DNA of 64,000 nucleotides from positions 1,798,001-1,862,000 of the forward strand of contig JAXMGT010000001.1 in assembly GCA_046347155.1 (NCBI GenBank), written 5' to 3'. A model generated the notes under the pieces. That model did no database searches, was not told where the DNA came from, and saw nothing but the letters and a program-made list of their open reading frames with translations. Positions 44,794 through 53,312 of the stretch are shown here, piece after piece. Source of the stretch: RPQJ01 sp046347155. GTDB taxonomy: Bacteria; Pseudomonadota; Gammaproteobacteria; Steroidobacterales; Steroidobacteraceae. A program made the position numbers and the translations under genes. How positions within the stretch are numbered: the first letter of the stretch is position 1; the number at the start of each line of letters is the position of its first letter.

Positions 44794-45957
44794 TCAACCG
44801 ACGTTCGCGGCCGCGAGCCCCCGCTCGAGATCGGCCACGAGGTCGTCCGCGTCCTCGATGCCGATCGACAGCCTGAGCAGCGTGTCCGAGATGCCGGCGC
44901 GCGCACGCGCGGCCGCATCCATCGCTGCATGCGTCATCGTCGCCGGGTGCGCGATGAGGCTTTCGACGCCGCCAAGCGACTCGGCCAGCGAGAAGAGTTC
45001 GAGCGCGCCGACCATTGCCTCGACGTTGGACGCACCGCCCTTCAGCTCGAAGCTGACCATCGCGCCGTAGCCCTGCTGCTGCCGCCGCGCCACCTCGTGG
45101 CCCGGGTGCGAGGCGAGGCCCGGGTAGTACACCCGCGCCACGGCGGGATGCCTCACCAGGCACTCGACCACCCTCGCGGTGTTCTCCCCGTGCGCCCGCA
45201 TCCGGGCGTGCAGCGTGCGGATGCCTCGCAGCGTGAGGTAGCTGTCGAACGGCGCGCCGGTGACGCCGGTGCAGTTGGCCCACCAGGCCAGCCGCTCGTG
45301 CAGCTCGCGGTCCGCGGCAACCACGGCGCCGCCGACCACGTCGCTGTGGCCGTTCAGGTACTTGGTCGTCGAATGCACGACGACGTCGGCGCCGAGTTCG
45401 AGTGGCCGCTGCCACACCGGCGACAGGAACGTGTTGTCGGCGACCGAGAGTGCGCCGGCCGCGCGGCCCGCCGCGGCGATCCGCGCCACGTCCACGACCC
45501 GGAGCAGCGGGTTGCTGGGGGTCTCGATCCAGACGAGCGCGGGCTTCAGCGCCAGCGCGGCCGCGAGTGCCGCGTCATCGTGGTAGTCCACGAAGTGGAC
45601 GTCGAGTGATCCCCGCTCGCGCAACGCGTTGAAGAGCCGGTAGGTGCCGCCGTAGCAGTCGTGCGGGACCACGGCGAGCTGGCCCGGGCAGAAGAGCTGC
45701 GTGACGAGCCCCACGGCCGCCATGCCGGTCGCGGTCACGACCGCCCCCGCCCCGCCCTCGAGTTCGGCGAGCGCGCCGGCCAGTGCGTCGCGGGTCGGGT
45801 TGCCGGACCGCGAGTAGTCGTACGTGCGCTTGCGGCCATATCCCTCGAACGCGAACGTCGAAGTCAGGTGGATCGGCGGGACGACCGCGCCGTGCTGGGT
45901 GTCCGACTCGAGGGCGGCGCGGACGGCGCGGGTACGGGGGTTTAAGGGCTTGGTCAT
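44794..45957 (-). CDS. metB: Cystathionine gamma-synthase / homoserine sulfhydrylase (Cys/Met PLP family)
   Basis: Uses an activated homoserine and cysteine to make cystathionine, or uses sulfide directly. The 387-residue PLP enzyme has Lys199 in VVHSTTKYLNGHSDVVGG and the family motifs SRSGNPTRDAL and ETPSNPLLRVVD. It sits 2 bp downstream of metX, so the pair makes the acylated homoserine and uses it. The acyl group (succinyl or acetyl) cannot be decided from sequence alone. Both genes lie under a SAM riboswitch. Confidence 0.93.
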   Translation of the reverse strand: MTKPLNPRTRAVRAALESDTQHGAVVPPIHLTSTFAFEGYGRKRTYDYSRSGNPTRDALAGALAELEGGAGAVVTATGMAAVGLVTQLFCPGQLAVVPHDCYGGTYRLFNALRERGSLDVHFVDYHDDAALAAALALKPALVWIETPSNPLLRVVDVARIAAAGRAAGALSVADNTFLSPVWQRPLELGADVVVHSTTKYLNGHSDVVGGAVVAADRELHERLAWWANCTGVTGAPFDSYLTLRGIRTLHARMRAHGENTARVVECLVRHPAVARVYYPGLASHPGHEVARRQQQGYGAMVSFELKGGASNVEAMVGALELFSLAESLGGVESLIAHPATMTHAAMDAAARARAGISDTLLRLSIGIEDADDLVADLERGLAAANVG

Positions 45958-45959
45958 GT

Positions 45960-46985
45960 TCAGTCGAGCGCCTGCGCGAACAGGTCGCGCAGCACTTCGG
46001 TCTCCTTGAGAAATGCGTCGTGTCCGTACAGCGAACTCACTTCGACGAGCCGGCAGTTGCCGGCCAGCCGGTCGCGCAGCTCGCGCATGTCGTGCAATGG
46101 CACCAGCTGGTCCTCGACGATCGCGAGCAACGTGACGGGCGTCCGGATGGTCTCCGGCGCGACGCGGTGCAGGTCGATCGACTCGGACAGGCAGACGAAG
46201 GCTTCGGGCCGGTACTGGGCCGCGTAGGCCTCCCCGCGCGCGAGCAGGTAGGCCTCGACCGGGAACCGGAACCCGTCCGGCGTCCGCTCGGGCGGGCCCG
46301 GAAAGCGTTCCTCGAATTCGCGGGCCGACCGGTACGTGGCCATTGCGAGTGCACGGGCCAGCGCAAGCCCCTGCGGGCCTTCGCCGTGGGCGAGCGCATA
46401 TCGCACGACGGCACGCTGCACGCTGCGCCAGGCCGTGGACATCGGGTGCGTCCGGTGGGCGGCGCTGATGACGACCGCGTGGTCCACCCGGTCCGGGTAC
46501 CGCTCGGCGAGCGCGAGGGCGACCATCCCGCCGTAGGACGCACCGACGATGCCGTGCAGGCGCTCGATCCCGAGCCGGTCCATCAGTCGGACGAGCATTG
46601 CGGCCTGGTCGTGGCTGCCGACCGACGGGAACACCCGGCCCGGCACCGGGCCCGTGCTCGCGTGGCTGCCGCCCAGCAAGTCGATGCCGAGCACCCGGTA
46701 GCGGTCGGCGTCGAGCGCACGCCCGGGGCCGATGCTCTCCTGCCACCATCCCTCGGACTCACCGTCGTACCCGAAAACGTGGCGGCCCGAGGAAATGCCG
46801 CCCAGCACGGCGACGACCGGGGCGTCGCGACGGCCGGCGAGCCGGTAGGCCAGGTGGACTTCCGGCAGCGTTCCGCCGTAGGCAAGCGCCAGGGGCCCCT
46901 CGAACCGGGCCAGGTCCGTGACGCAGGCGTGCCCCACCGGCAGCGGCCGGTCGGCAGGCAGGACGTTCACGGCAGTCGATCCCAC
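45960..46985 (-). CDS. metX: Homoserine O-acyltransferase, MetX family
   Basis: First committed step to methionine: acylation of homoserine. The 341-residue alpha/beta-hydrolase-fold protein has the nucleophile Ser150 in GIVGASYGGM, the acid in AIVEDQLVPL and the base in YGHDAFLKE, and the LGGISSGRHV and GIDLLGGSHAST regions. In Xanthomonas-type bacteria MetX-family enzymes often use succinyl-CoA, so it may be a succinyltransferase. The start is a GTG at 46985; a ribosome site is weak. It heads metX-metB behind a SAM-I riboswitch. Confidence 0.93.
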   Translation of the reverse strand: MGSTAVNVLPADRPLPVGHACVTDLARFEGPLALAYGGTLPEVHLAYRLAGRRDAPVVAVLGGISSGRHVFGYDGESEGWWQESIGPGRALDADRYRVLGIDLLGGSHASTGPVPGRVFPSVGSHDQAAMLVRLMDRLGIERLHGIVGASYGGMVALALAERYPDRVDHAVVISAAHRTHPMSTAWRSVQRAVVRYALAHGEGPQGLALARALAMATYRSAREFEERFPGPPERTPDGFRFPVEAYLLARGEAYAAQYRPEAFVCLSESIDLHRVAPETIRTPVTLLAIVEDQLVPLHDMRELRDRLAGNCRLVEVSSLYGHDAFLKETEVLRDLFAQALD

Positions 46986-47052
46986 GGCACACGCACTCCC
47001 GGGACGGCCACGGGCCGCCCTAGATCCTTCGCGAGACTCGACGGGTAGGTGG

Positions 47053-47102
47053 GTTGACGGTCCCGGCGCCCCCGGGGCGACCCGGGACCGCTGTGCGTCA
47101 AC
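47053..47102 (-). promoter_or_regulatory. Expression-platform hairpin between the riboswitch and metX
   Basis: On the minus strand a 9-bp GC stem (47082-47090 with 47058-47066) is extended by a 5-bp stem (47098-47102 with 47053-47057) across a 7-base bulge. There is no T run after it, so it is not a standard intrinsic terminator. It touches the last base of the riboswitch P1 helix. Confidence 0.55.
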
Positions 47103-47210
47103 TCATCTGTCGGCGGACCGAGTCCCCGTGGAGTTGGCACCATTTCGGGCTTGCGGCCCCGACGGTTGCCCCGGCTTCAAAGGGCCAGTCCCTCAGCCGG
47201 TCTCGATGAG
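47102..47210 (-). ncRNA. SAM-I (S-box) riboswitch upstream of metX
   Basis: On the minus strand the aptamer opens with CTCATC (47210-47205) and closes with GATGAG (47107-47102), forming P1. In between are the S-box landmarks in order: TGAGGGACTGGCCC, TTTGAAGCC, GGCAACC (47170-47164), and GGTGCCAA (47141-47134). The kink-turn and pseudoknot elements are in their usual places. S-box RNAs bind S-adenosylmethionine and shut off methionine genes; metX-metB lies just downstream. The predicted transcription start is immediately before the aptamer. Confidence 0.93.
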
Positions 47211-47217
47211 CGGGCGA

Positions 47218-47247
47218 AGTTTAGGGTGGCGGGCCGCGGCCGGTCAA
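47218..47247 (-). promoter_or_regulatory. Predicted sigma-70 promoter of metX-metB
   Basis: Read on the minus strand, TTGACC (47247-47242) and TAAACT (47223-47218) are separated by 18 bases. Transcription would start about at 47211, directly in front of the SAM aptamer. Confidence 0.65.
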
Positions 47248-47279
47248 GGCGGCGCTTGCGTCCGACGTGCCAATGCACT

Positions 47280-47303
47280 AATGTAACATCGCGCTATTAC
47301 ATT
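47280..47303. promoter_or_regulatory. Inverted repeat, likely operator of the his-operon regulator
   Basis: AATGTAA (47280-47286) and TTACATT (47297-47303) form a perfect 7-base inverted repeat with a 10-base spacer, ending 11 bases before the start codon of the TrpR-like gene. An outer CCAATG/CATTGG pair partly surrounds it. Position and symmetry suggest autorepression of the regulator and his operon; the link is inferred. Confidence 0.6.
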
Positions 47304-47314
47304 GGAACGTTCCC

Positions 47315-47623
47315 ATGAAGACCCACCGCGGGATCAGCCAGCGGCAGGAAGCCGCCGCCGAGCGCTCGCTGTTCCAGGCCGTGCTGACGCTGCGCACCGT
47401 CGAGGAGTGCCGCGACTTCTTCCGCGACCTGTGCACGCCGGCCGAACTGCAGGCCCTCTCGGACCGCTGGAACGTCGTCGGCCTGTTGCAACAGGGCATG
47501 CCCTACCGGGAAATCCACCGGGTCACCGGCGTCAGCGTCACGACGATCGGCCGCGTGGCCCGTTACCTCGGTGCCGGCAATGGCGGCTATGCCCTCGCCG
47601 CCCGCCGGCTCGCGGAGCGCTGA
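47315..47623 (+). CDS. hisR: TrpR/YerC-YecD family regulator heading the his operon (HisR-like)
   Basis: A 102-residue helix-turn-helix protein related to the tryptophan repressor (YerC/YecD group). The all-helical core has LFQAVLTLRTVEECRDFFRD and LCTPAELQALSDRWNVVGLL; the DNA-reading helix-turn-helix is MPYREIHRVTGVSVTTIGRV (about 62-81). In related bacteria such a protein is predicted to repress histidine biosynthesis, here supported by its place one base before hisG and by an inverted repeat over its own start. The corepressor, presumably histidine, is not shown by sequence. Confidence 0.85.
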   Translation: MKTHRGISQRQEAAAERSLFQAVLTLRTVEECRDFFRDLCTPAELQALSDRWNVVGLLQQGMPYREIHRVTGVSVTTIGRVARYLGAGNGGYALAARRLAER

Positions 47624-47624
47624 G

Positions 47625-48524
47625 ATGGAACGCAGTGCACGCCTCCGGATCGCCGTCCAGAAGTCGGGCCGCCTGACGGACCTCTCGCTCGACCTGCTGG
47701 CCCGCTGTGGTTTGAAGCTCAGCCGCGGAAAGGACCAGTTGATGTGCTACGGCGAGAACATGCCGCTCGACGTGCTGTTCGTCCGCGACGACGACATCCC
47801 GGACCTCGTGCAGGAGGACGTCTGCGACCTCGGCATCGTCGGCGCGAACGTCATCGAGGAGAAGCGCCTCGCGATGGCCGCGCGCGGGACGCCACCCACG
47901 TTCGCACAGGTGCAGAAGCTCGACTACGGGCGCTGCCGGCTCTCGATCGCGGTGCCGGACGAGTTCGACTACGCCGGGCCCGGGAGCATCGCCCGTCGCC
48001 GGATCGCGACCACCTACCCCCACGTGCTCGGGCGCTACCTGCGCGAGAACGGCATCGAGGCCGAGATCGTCACGCTGTCGGGCGCCGTGGAGATCGCCCC
48101 CCGCCTCGGCCGGGCCGACCTGATCTGCGACCTGGTCTCGACCGGCTCGACGTTGCGCGCGAACCACCTGCGCGAGGTGGCGACCGTGCTCGAAAGCGAG
48201 GCAGTGCTCGTTCGCACACCCGTGCCGCTGTCCGCCGAGAAGGAAGACTGGGCACGGCGGCTGCTGATGCGCATCGACGGCGTGCAGCAGGTCCGCGAGA
48301 GCAAGTACATCATGCTGCACGCCCCGCGCTCGGCGCTGCCGGAGATCCGCAAGCTCCTCCCTGGCAGCGAGTCGCCGACCGTGATCCCGCTCGACGGCAG
48401 CGGCGAAAAGGTGGCCGTCCACGCGGTCTGCCGCGAGAACGTGTTCTGGGAAACCCTCGAGGGACTCAAGGCCGCGGGCGCCAGCTCGGTGCTGGTGCTG
48501 CCGGTGGAGAAGATGCTCGCATGA
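47625..48524 (+). CDS. hisG: ATP phosphoribosyltransferase, long form
   Basis: First step of histidine synthesis, joining ATP and PRPP. At 299 residues it is the long HisG, with the PRPP-binding ADLICDLVSTGSTLRANHL and a C-terminal regulatory domain (about 225-299) that usually binds histidine for feedback inhibition, so no HisZ is needed. It starts one base after the stop of the TrpR-like gene and overlaps hisD by four bases (ATGA). Confidence 0.96.
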   Translation: MERSARLRIAVQKSGRLTDLSLDLLARCGLKLSRGKDQLMCYGENMPLDVLFVRDDDIPDLVQEDVCDLGIVGANVIEEKRLAMAARGTPPTFAQVQKLDYGRCRLSIAVPDEFDYAGPGSIARRRIATTYPHVLGRYLRENGIEAEIVTLSGAVEIAPRLGRADLICDLVSTGSTLRANHLREVATVLESEAVLVRTPVPLSAEKEDWARRLLMRIDGVQQVRESKYIMLHAPRSALPEIRKLLPGSESPTVIPLDGSGEKVAVHAVCRENVFWETLEGLKAAGASSVLVLPVEKMLA

Positions 48525-49846
48525 ACGCGCCGCTCGCGATCCACGACTGGACTTCGCTCGACGAGCCGGGCCGCGCGGCGCTGCTTCGACGACCCTCCCA
48601 GCGCGACGCCGCCGGCCTCTCGGCCCGCGCCGCCGCGATCGTCGCCGACGTGCGCGCGCGCGGCGATGCGGCCGTGCGTGAATACACCGCGAAGTTCGAT
48701 GGGGTCGACCTCGACTCGCTCGCCGTGGCGCCCGCCGAGTTCGAGGCCGCGACCGCGACACTCACTCGCGAGCAGTTGGCGGCCTTGCGTCGCGCGATCG
48801 AGACAGTCACCCGGTTCCACGAGACGCAGAGTCTCGAGCCCGTGCGGCTGCAGACCGTCCCGGGCGTCACCTGCGAGCGGCTGATGGTCCCGATCGGCGC
48901 GGTCGGTCTCTACGTCCCGGCCGGGTCCGCGCCGCTGCCGTCCACCGCGGTGATGCTGGCCGTCCCGGCGCGGCTCGCCCGCTGCCCGGTCCGTGTCCTC
49001 TGCACGCCGCCGCGGCCTGACGGCCGCGCCGACCCGGCCGTGCTCGTCGTCGCGAAGCTGTGCGGGATCGAGCAGGTGTACAAGGTCGGCGGTGCCCAGG
49101 CGATCGCAGCGATGGCCTATGGGACGGCGACGATCCCAAAAGTGGACAAGATCTACGGCCCGGGCAACGCGTGGGTAACCGCGGCCAAGCAGGTCGTCGC
49201 GGCCGACGCGGACGGCGCCGCACTCGACATGCCGGCGGGGCCCTCCGAGGTGCTCGTGATCGCGGACGACGCCGCGGAGCCCGCGTTCGTCGCGGCCGAC
49301 CTGCTCGCGCAGGCCGAGCACAGCCCGGACGCCCAGGTCGTGCTCGTGGCGCTGTCGCGCCCGTTCGCCGAGGCGTGCGCGGTCGAAGTCGCCCGGCAGC
49401 TCGAGGCCCTGCCCCGCCGCGAGATCGCCGGCGCGGCGATCGGCTCGAGCCGGATCCTGCTCGTGCCCGACCTCGAGACCGCGCTCGAGGTGAGCAACCG
49501 CTACGCGCCCGAGCACCTGATCCTGCAGGTGCGCGCACCGCGCCGCTGGCTGGATCGGGTGCGCAACGCCGGTTCGGTGTTCCTCGGCGCCTGGACGCCC
49601 GAGACATTGGGCGATTACTGCAGCGGCACGAACCACGTGCTGCCGACCTACGGCCACGCCCGCGCCTACAGCGGGCTCGGCGTGCTCGACTTCGTCCGGC
49701 GGATGACCGTGCAGGAGGCGACGCCCGAGGGCCTCGCCGACCTCGGCCCGGTCGCACGCACGCTGGCGAAGCTCGAGTCGCTCGAAGCGCACGCGCGCGC
49801 CGTCGAGGTCCGTCTCGAGGCGCTCGAGTCGGAGTCACGGACGTGA
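48521..49846 (+). CDS. hisD: Histidinol dehydrogenase
   Basis: Last two oxidations of histidine synthesis, NAD- and zinc-dependent. The 441-residue protein has VGLYVPAGSAPLPSTAVMLA, VYKVGGAQAIAAMAYGT, KIYGPGNAWVTAAK, the zinc-site QAEHSPDAQ and the NRYAPEHL motif near the catalytic His. It is coupled to hisG and to hisC by four-base overlaps. Confidence 0.97.
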   Translation: MNAPLAIHDWTSLDEPGRAALLRRPSQRDAAGLSARAAAIVADVRARGDAAVREYTAKFDGVDLDSLAVAPAEFEAATATLTREQLAALRRAIETVTRFHETQSLEPVRLQTVPGVTCERLMVPIGAVGLYVPAGSAPLPSTAVMLAVPARLARCPVRVLCTPPRPDGRADPAVLVVAKLCGIEQVYKVGGAQAIAAMAYGTATIPKVDKIYGPGNAWVTAAKQVVAADADGAALDMPAGPSEVLVIADDAAEPAFVAADLLAQAEHSPDAQVVLVALSRPFAEACAVEVARQLEALPRREIAGAAIGSSRILLVPDLETALEVSNRYAPEHLILQVRAPRRWLDRVRNAGSVFLGAWTPETLGDYCSGTNHVLPTYGHARAYSGLGVLDFVRRMTVQEATPEGLADLGPVARTLAKLESLEAHARAVEVRLEALESESRT

Positions 49847-50898
49847 GCAGCGTGCTCGACCTCGCACGACCCGACATCCGGGAACTCGCGCCTTACCAGC
49901 ACGCGAAATGGGATCCCTCGCTCGAGCGCATGCACGCGAACGAGATGCCGTGGCGTGCCCAGGGCGACAACACGGGCGCCGGGCTCAACCGCTACCCGGA
50001 ACCACAGCCCGTGGCGCTCCTCGCGCGAATGGCAAAGCTCTACGGCGTACTGCCGTCGCGCGTGCTCGTCGGCCGGGGCAGCGACGAGGCCATCGACCTG
50101 CTCACCCGGGCGTTCTGCCGCGCCGGCGTGGATGCGGTCGTGACCACGCCGCCGACGTTCGGCTACTACAAGGTCGCAGCGAAGATCCAGGGCGCCGAGG
50201 TGATCGAGGTCCCGCTCGGTGCCGAGGACGCTGCACTCGACGTCGAGGGCGTCATCGCGGCGGGCCGGCGCGCGCGGATCGTATTCCTGTGTTCCCCGAA
50301 CAACCCGACCGGCAACCTGCTCGACGAGCGGGCGATCCTGCGGGTCGCGCGCGAACTCGCCGACCAGGCGATCGTCTGCGTCGACGAGGCCTACCTCGAG
50401 TTCTGCGGCCGGCCGAGCCTCGCGCCGCACATCGACGCGTTGCCGAACCTCGTGCTGCTGCGGACGCTTTCGAAGGCCTACGCGCTCGCGGGCGCGCGGC
50501 TCGGCACGCTGGTCGCCTGCGAGGACGTCGTCGGGCTGCTGCGCCGGATCATCCCGCCGTACGCGATCCCGGCCTCGACGGTCGAGGAAGTGCTGGCGCT
50601 GACCGAGGCGCCGCAGCGGGCGATCGCCGCGGAGCGCGTCCGGATGCTGCTCGCCGAGCGCGAGATCATGCGGCTGCGCCTCGGGCGCATCGCCGGGATC
50701 GAACGTGTGTACCCGTCCGACGCCAATTTCCTGCTCGTCCGCGCACGCGACCCGCAGGCGCTGCTCGAGGCCGGCAAGTCGGTCGGGCTGCTGGTACGCG
50801 ACTTCAGCAGCGCGCCCCGCCTCGAGCGCTGCCTCCGGATCTCGATCGGGACGCCCGAGCAGAACGCGCGGTTGCTCGCCGCACTGGAGCGCACATGA
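49843..50898 (+). CDS. hisC: Histidinol-phosphate aminotransferase
   Basis: PLP-dependent transamination of imidazole acetol phosphate. The 351-residue class I/II aminotransferase has SPNNPTGNLL, VDEAYLEF and the PLP lysine in RTLSKAYALAGARLG. The start is a GTG overlapping the hisD stop (GTGA); its end overlaps hisB (ATGA). Confidence 0.96.
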   Translation: MSSVLDLARPDIRELAPYQHAKWDPSLERMHANEMPWRAQGDNTGAGLNRYPEPQPVALLARMAKLYGVLPSRVLVGRGSDEAIDLLTRAFCRAGVDAVVTTPPTFGYYKVAAKIQGAEVIEVPLGAEDAALDVEGVIAAGRRARIVFLCSPNNPTGNLLDERAILRVARELADQAIVCVDEAYLEFCGRPSLAPHIDALPNLVLLRTLSKAYALAGARLGTLVACEDVVGLLRRIIPPYAIPASTVEEVLALTEAPQRAIAAERVRMLLAEREIMRLRLGRIAGIERVYPSDANFLLVRARDPQALLEAGKSVGLLVRDFSSAPRLERCLRISIGTPEQNARLLAALERT

Positions 50899-51968
50899 CC
50901 GCCGAACTGATCCTGTTCGTGGACCGCGACGGCACGCTGATCGAGGAGCCGCACGACTATCAGGTCGACCGCCTCGACAAGGTGCGGCTCGTGCCGGGCG
51001 TGATCCCGGCGTTGCTCGACCTCAAGCGCGCCGGCTACCGGTTCGTGCTCGTGAGCAACCAGGACGGGCTCGGCACGCCGTCCTTCCCGGAGCCCGACTT
51101 CATTGCAACCCAGGACTTCGTTCGGCGGTTGTTCGCGTCCCAGGGCATCGAGTTCGACGCCGAGTTCTTCTGCCCGCACTTCCCGGCCGACGACTGCGCC
51201 TGCCGGAAGCCGAAGACCGGCCTGCTGACGGAATTCCTCGCCGGTCGGGCGATGGACCGGACCCGGAGCGCGGTCGTCGGCGACCGGCAGACCGACCTCG
51301 ATCTCGCCGCGAACCTCGGCCTTCCGGGCTTCCGGATCCACGGCGCCGACGGGCTCACGTGGGACGGGATCGCCGCCCGGCTGACCGCCCGGCCGCCGCG
51401 CACGGCAATGGTCGAGCGGCGCACGCGCGAGACGGAAATCCACGTCGAGGTGAACCTCGACGCGGACGCACCGGTCTCGATCTCGACCGGGATCGGCTTC
51501 TACGACCACATGCTCGAGCAGGTGGCCCGTCACGGCGGGTTCGCGCTGACGCTCACCTGCACCGGCGACCTGCGCGTGGACGAGCACCACACGGTCGAGG
51601 ACTGCGCGCTCGCCCTCGGCGAGGCCCTGCGTGCCGCGCTCGGCGACAAGCGCGGCATCGGCCGCTACGGGTTCGTGCTGCCGATGGACGAGGCGCTGGC
51701 CCAGGTCGCCGTCGACCTGTCCGGGCGCCCGTACTCGGTGTTCACCGGGCGGTTCGGCCGAGAGACGGTCGGCGGCCTGCCGACCGAACTCGTGCCCCAC
51801 TTCTTCCGCTCGCTCGCGGACAGCCTCGGCGCCGCCATCCACGTCGAGGTCGAGGGCGAGAACGCACACCACATGATCGAGGCCTGCTACAAGGGATTCG
51901 GCCGCGCGCTGCGCCGCGCGATCCGCGTTCGCGGAGACACCGTGCCGAGCACCAAGGGCACGCTCTGA
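50895..51968 (+). CDS. hisB: Bifunctional histidinol-phosphatase / imidazoleglycerol-phosphate dehydratase
   Basis: Two enzymes in one 357-residue chain. The N-terminal HAD phosphatase (1-165) has FVDRDGTLIEE (Asp10, Asp12) and the zinc-loop cysteines in CPHFPADDCACRKPKTG. The C-terminal dehydratase (about 170-357) has the manganese-binding STGIGFYDHMLEQVARHGG, DEHHTVEDCALALG and ENAHHMIEACYKGFGRALR. The fusion is typical of gammaproteobacteria. Coupled to hisC by four bases; hisH starts 7 bp later. Confidence 0.97.
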   Translation: MTAELILFVDRDGTLIEEPHDYQVDRLDKVRLVPGVIPALLDLKRAGYRFVLVSNQDGLGTPSFPEPDFIATQDFVRRLFASQGIEFDAEFFCPHFPADDCACRKPKTGLLTEFLAGRAMDRTRSAVVGDRQTDLDLAANLGLPGFRIHGADGLTWDGIAARLTARPPRTAMVERRTRETEIHVEVNLDADAPVSISTGIGFYDHMLEQVARHGGFALTLTCTGDLRVDEHHTVEDCALALGEALRAALGDKRGIGRYGFVLPMDEALAQVAVDLSGRPYSVFTGRFGRETVGGLPTELVPHFFRSLADSLGAAIHVEVEGENAHHMIEACYKGFGRALRRAIRVRGDTVPSTKGTL

Positions 51969-51975
51969 GCAACGC

Positions 51976-52572
51976 ATGACCGACGTCGCGATCATCGACA
52001 ACGGCGGCGCCAACATCGCCTCGCTGCGCCACGCGCTCGAGCGCCTCGGCGCGAGTTCGGTGCTGACCACGGACGTCGCAATTCTGCGTGGCGCGCCTCG
52101 GGTGTTGCTGCCCGGCGTCGGCGCTGCCGCCGACGCCATGGAGCGGCTGCGCGCGGCAGGACTCGTCGAGGCGATCCGCGTGCTCGAGCAACCGGTGCTC
52201 GGGATCTGTCTCGGGATGCAGTTGCTGTTCGGCCGCAGCGAGGAAGGCGACACTGCCTGCCTCGGCATCATCGATGGCCGGGTCGGTCGTTTCGCCGACG
52301 CACCGGACCTTCCGGTGCCGCACATGGGCTGGAACCGACTCGCCGCACTGACGCCCGACCCGCTGCTCGACGGCCTGCGTGCCGGCGAGCACGTGTACTT
52401 CGTCCACAGCTACCGGGCGCCGCTGGGCCCCTGGACCGTGGCCACCAGCGACTACGGCGGCGGATTCTCGGCGGTGGTCCGCCAGCGTAACTTCGCCGGC
52501 GCACAGTTCCACCCCGAGCGATCGGGTCCGGCCGGCGCACGCGTGCTCGCGAATTTCCTGAAGGCGGCCTGA
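51976..52572 (+). CDS. hisH: Imidazole glycerol phosphate synthase, glutaminase subunit
   Basis: Supplies ammonia from glutamine to HisF. The 198-residue class I glutamine amidotransferase has the nucleophile Cys in LGICLGMQLLFGRSEEG and the His-Glu of the triad in GAQFHPERSGPAG, plus HMGWN and YFVHSY. It overlaps the hisA start by one base (TGATG). Confidence 0.96.
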   Translation: MTDVAIIDNGGANIASLRHALERLGASSVLTTDVAILRGAPRVLLPGVGAAADAMERLRAAGLVEAIRVLEQPVLGICLGMQLLFGRSEEGDTACLGIIDGRVGRFADAPDLPVPHMGWNRLAALTPDPLLDGLRAGEHVYFVHSYRAPLGPWTVATSDYGGGFSAVVRQRNFAGAQFHPERSGPAGARVLANFLKAA

Positions 52573-53312
52573 TGCAGCTCATACCGGCCATCGACCTGCG
52601 CGGCGGCAAGTGCGTGCGGCTCTACCAGGGCCGCTACGACGCGGAGACGATCTATGCGGACGACCCGGCCGAGGTGCTCGATCGCTATGCAGCACTCGGC
52701 GCCCGGCTCGTCCACGTCGTGGACCTCGACGGTGCCCGCGACGGTTCTCAGGCGAACGCGGTCGCCGTCGCGCGGCTGGTCGCGCGTAACCGTGCGCAGC
52801 TGCAACTCGGCGGCGGCGTGCGCGACCGAGCGACCGTCCGGCACTGGCTCGAGACTGGCGTCGCGCGCGTCGTGGTCGGCAGCGCCGCAGTGACGGCGCC
52901 GGACGAAGTCGAGACCTGGTTCGCTGCATTCGGCGCCGACCGGATCGTCCCGGCATTCGACGTCCGGCTCGACGCGGACGGCGTGCCCCGACTCGCGACG
53001 CACGGCTGGGAGCGCCAGAGCGCACTGTCGTTGTGGGACGCCGTCGAGCGTTTCCTGCCGCACGGGCTCCGGCACGTGCTCTGCACGGACGTGGCGCGCG
53101 ACGGGGCGCTCACCGGCCCGAACAGCGCCCTGTACGAAGAGGCAATCCGCCGTTTCCCGACGATCGAATGGCAGGCCTCCGGCGGCGTGCGCGACGCCGC
53201 GGACCTGGCGGCGCTGGCCCGGATCGGCGCCACCGGCGCGATCAGCGGCCGCGCGCTGCTTGACGGACGGATCCAGCCCGAGGAGCTGTCGCCATTCTTG
53301 CCAAGCGCATAA
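52572..53312 (+). CDS. hisA: ProFAR isomerase (phosphoribosylformimino-5-aminoimidazole carboxamide ribotide isomerase)
   Basis: TIM-barrel isomerase of histidine synthesis. The 246-residue protein has the catalytic Asp in MQLIPAIDLRGGKCVRLYQG, LQLGGGVRD, and LCTDVARDGALTGPN with the second catalytic Asp. Its last 19 bases overlap the start of hisF as placed here. Confidence 0.96.
   Translation: MQLIPAIDLRGGKCVRLYQGRYDAETIYADDPAEVLDRYAALGARLVHVVDLDGARDGSQANAVAVARLVARNRAQLQLGGGVRDRATVRHWLETGVARVVVGSAAVTAPDEVETWFAAFGADRIVPAFDVRLDADGVPRLATHGWERQSALSLWDAVERFLPHGLRHVLCTDVARDGALTGPNSALYEEAIRRFPTIEWQASGGVRDAADLAALARIGATGAISGRALLDGRIQPEELSPFLPSA

Noticed and set aside
47058..47090. Standard intrinsic terminator after the SAM riboswitch
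   Set aside because: The hairpin is strong but no T run follows on the minus strand.
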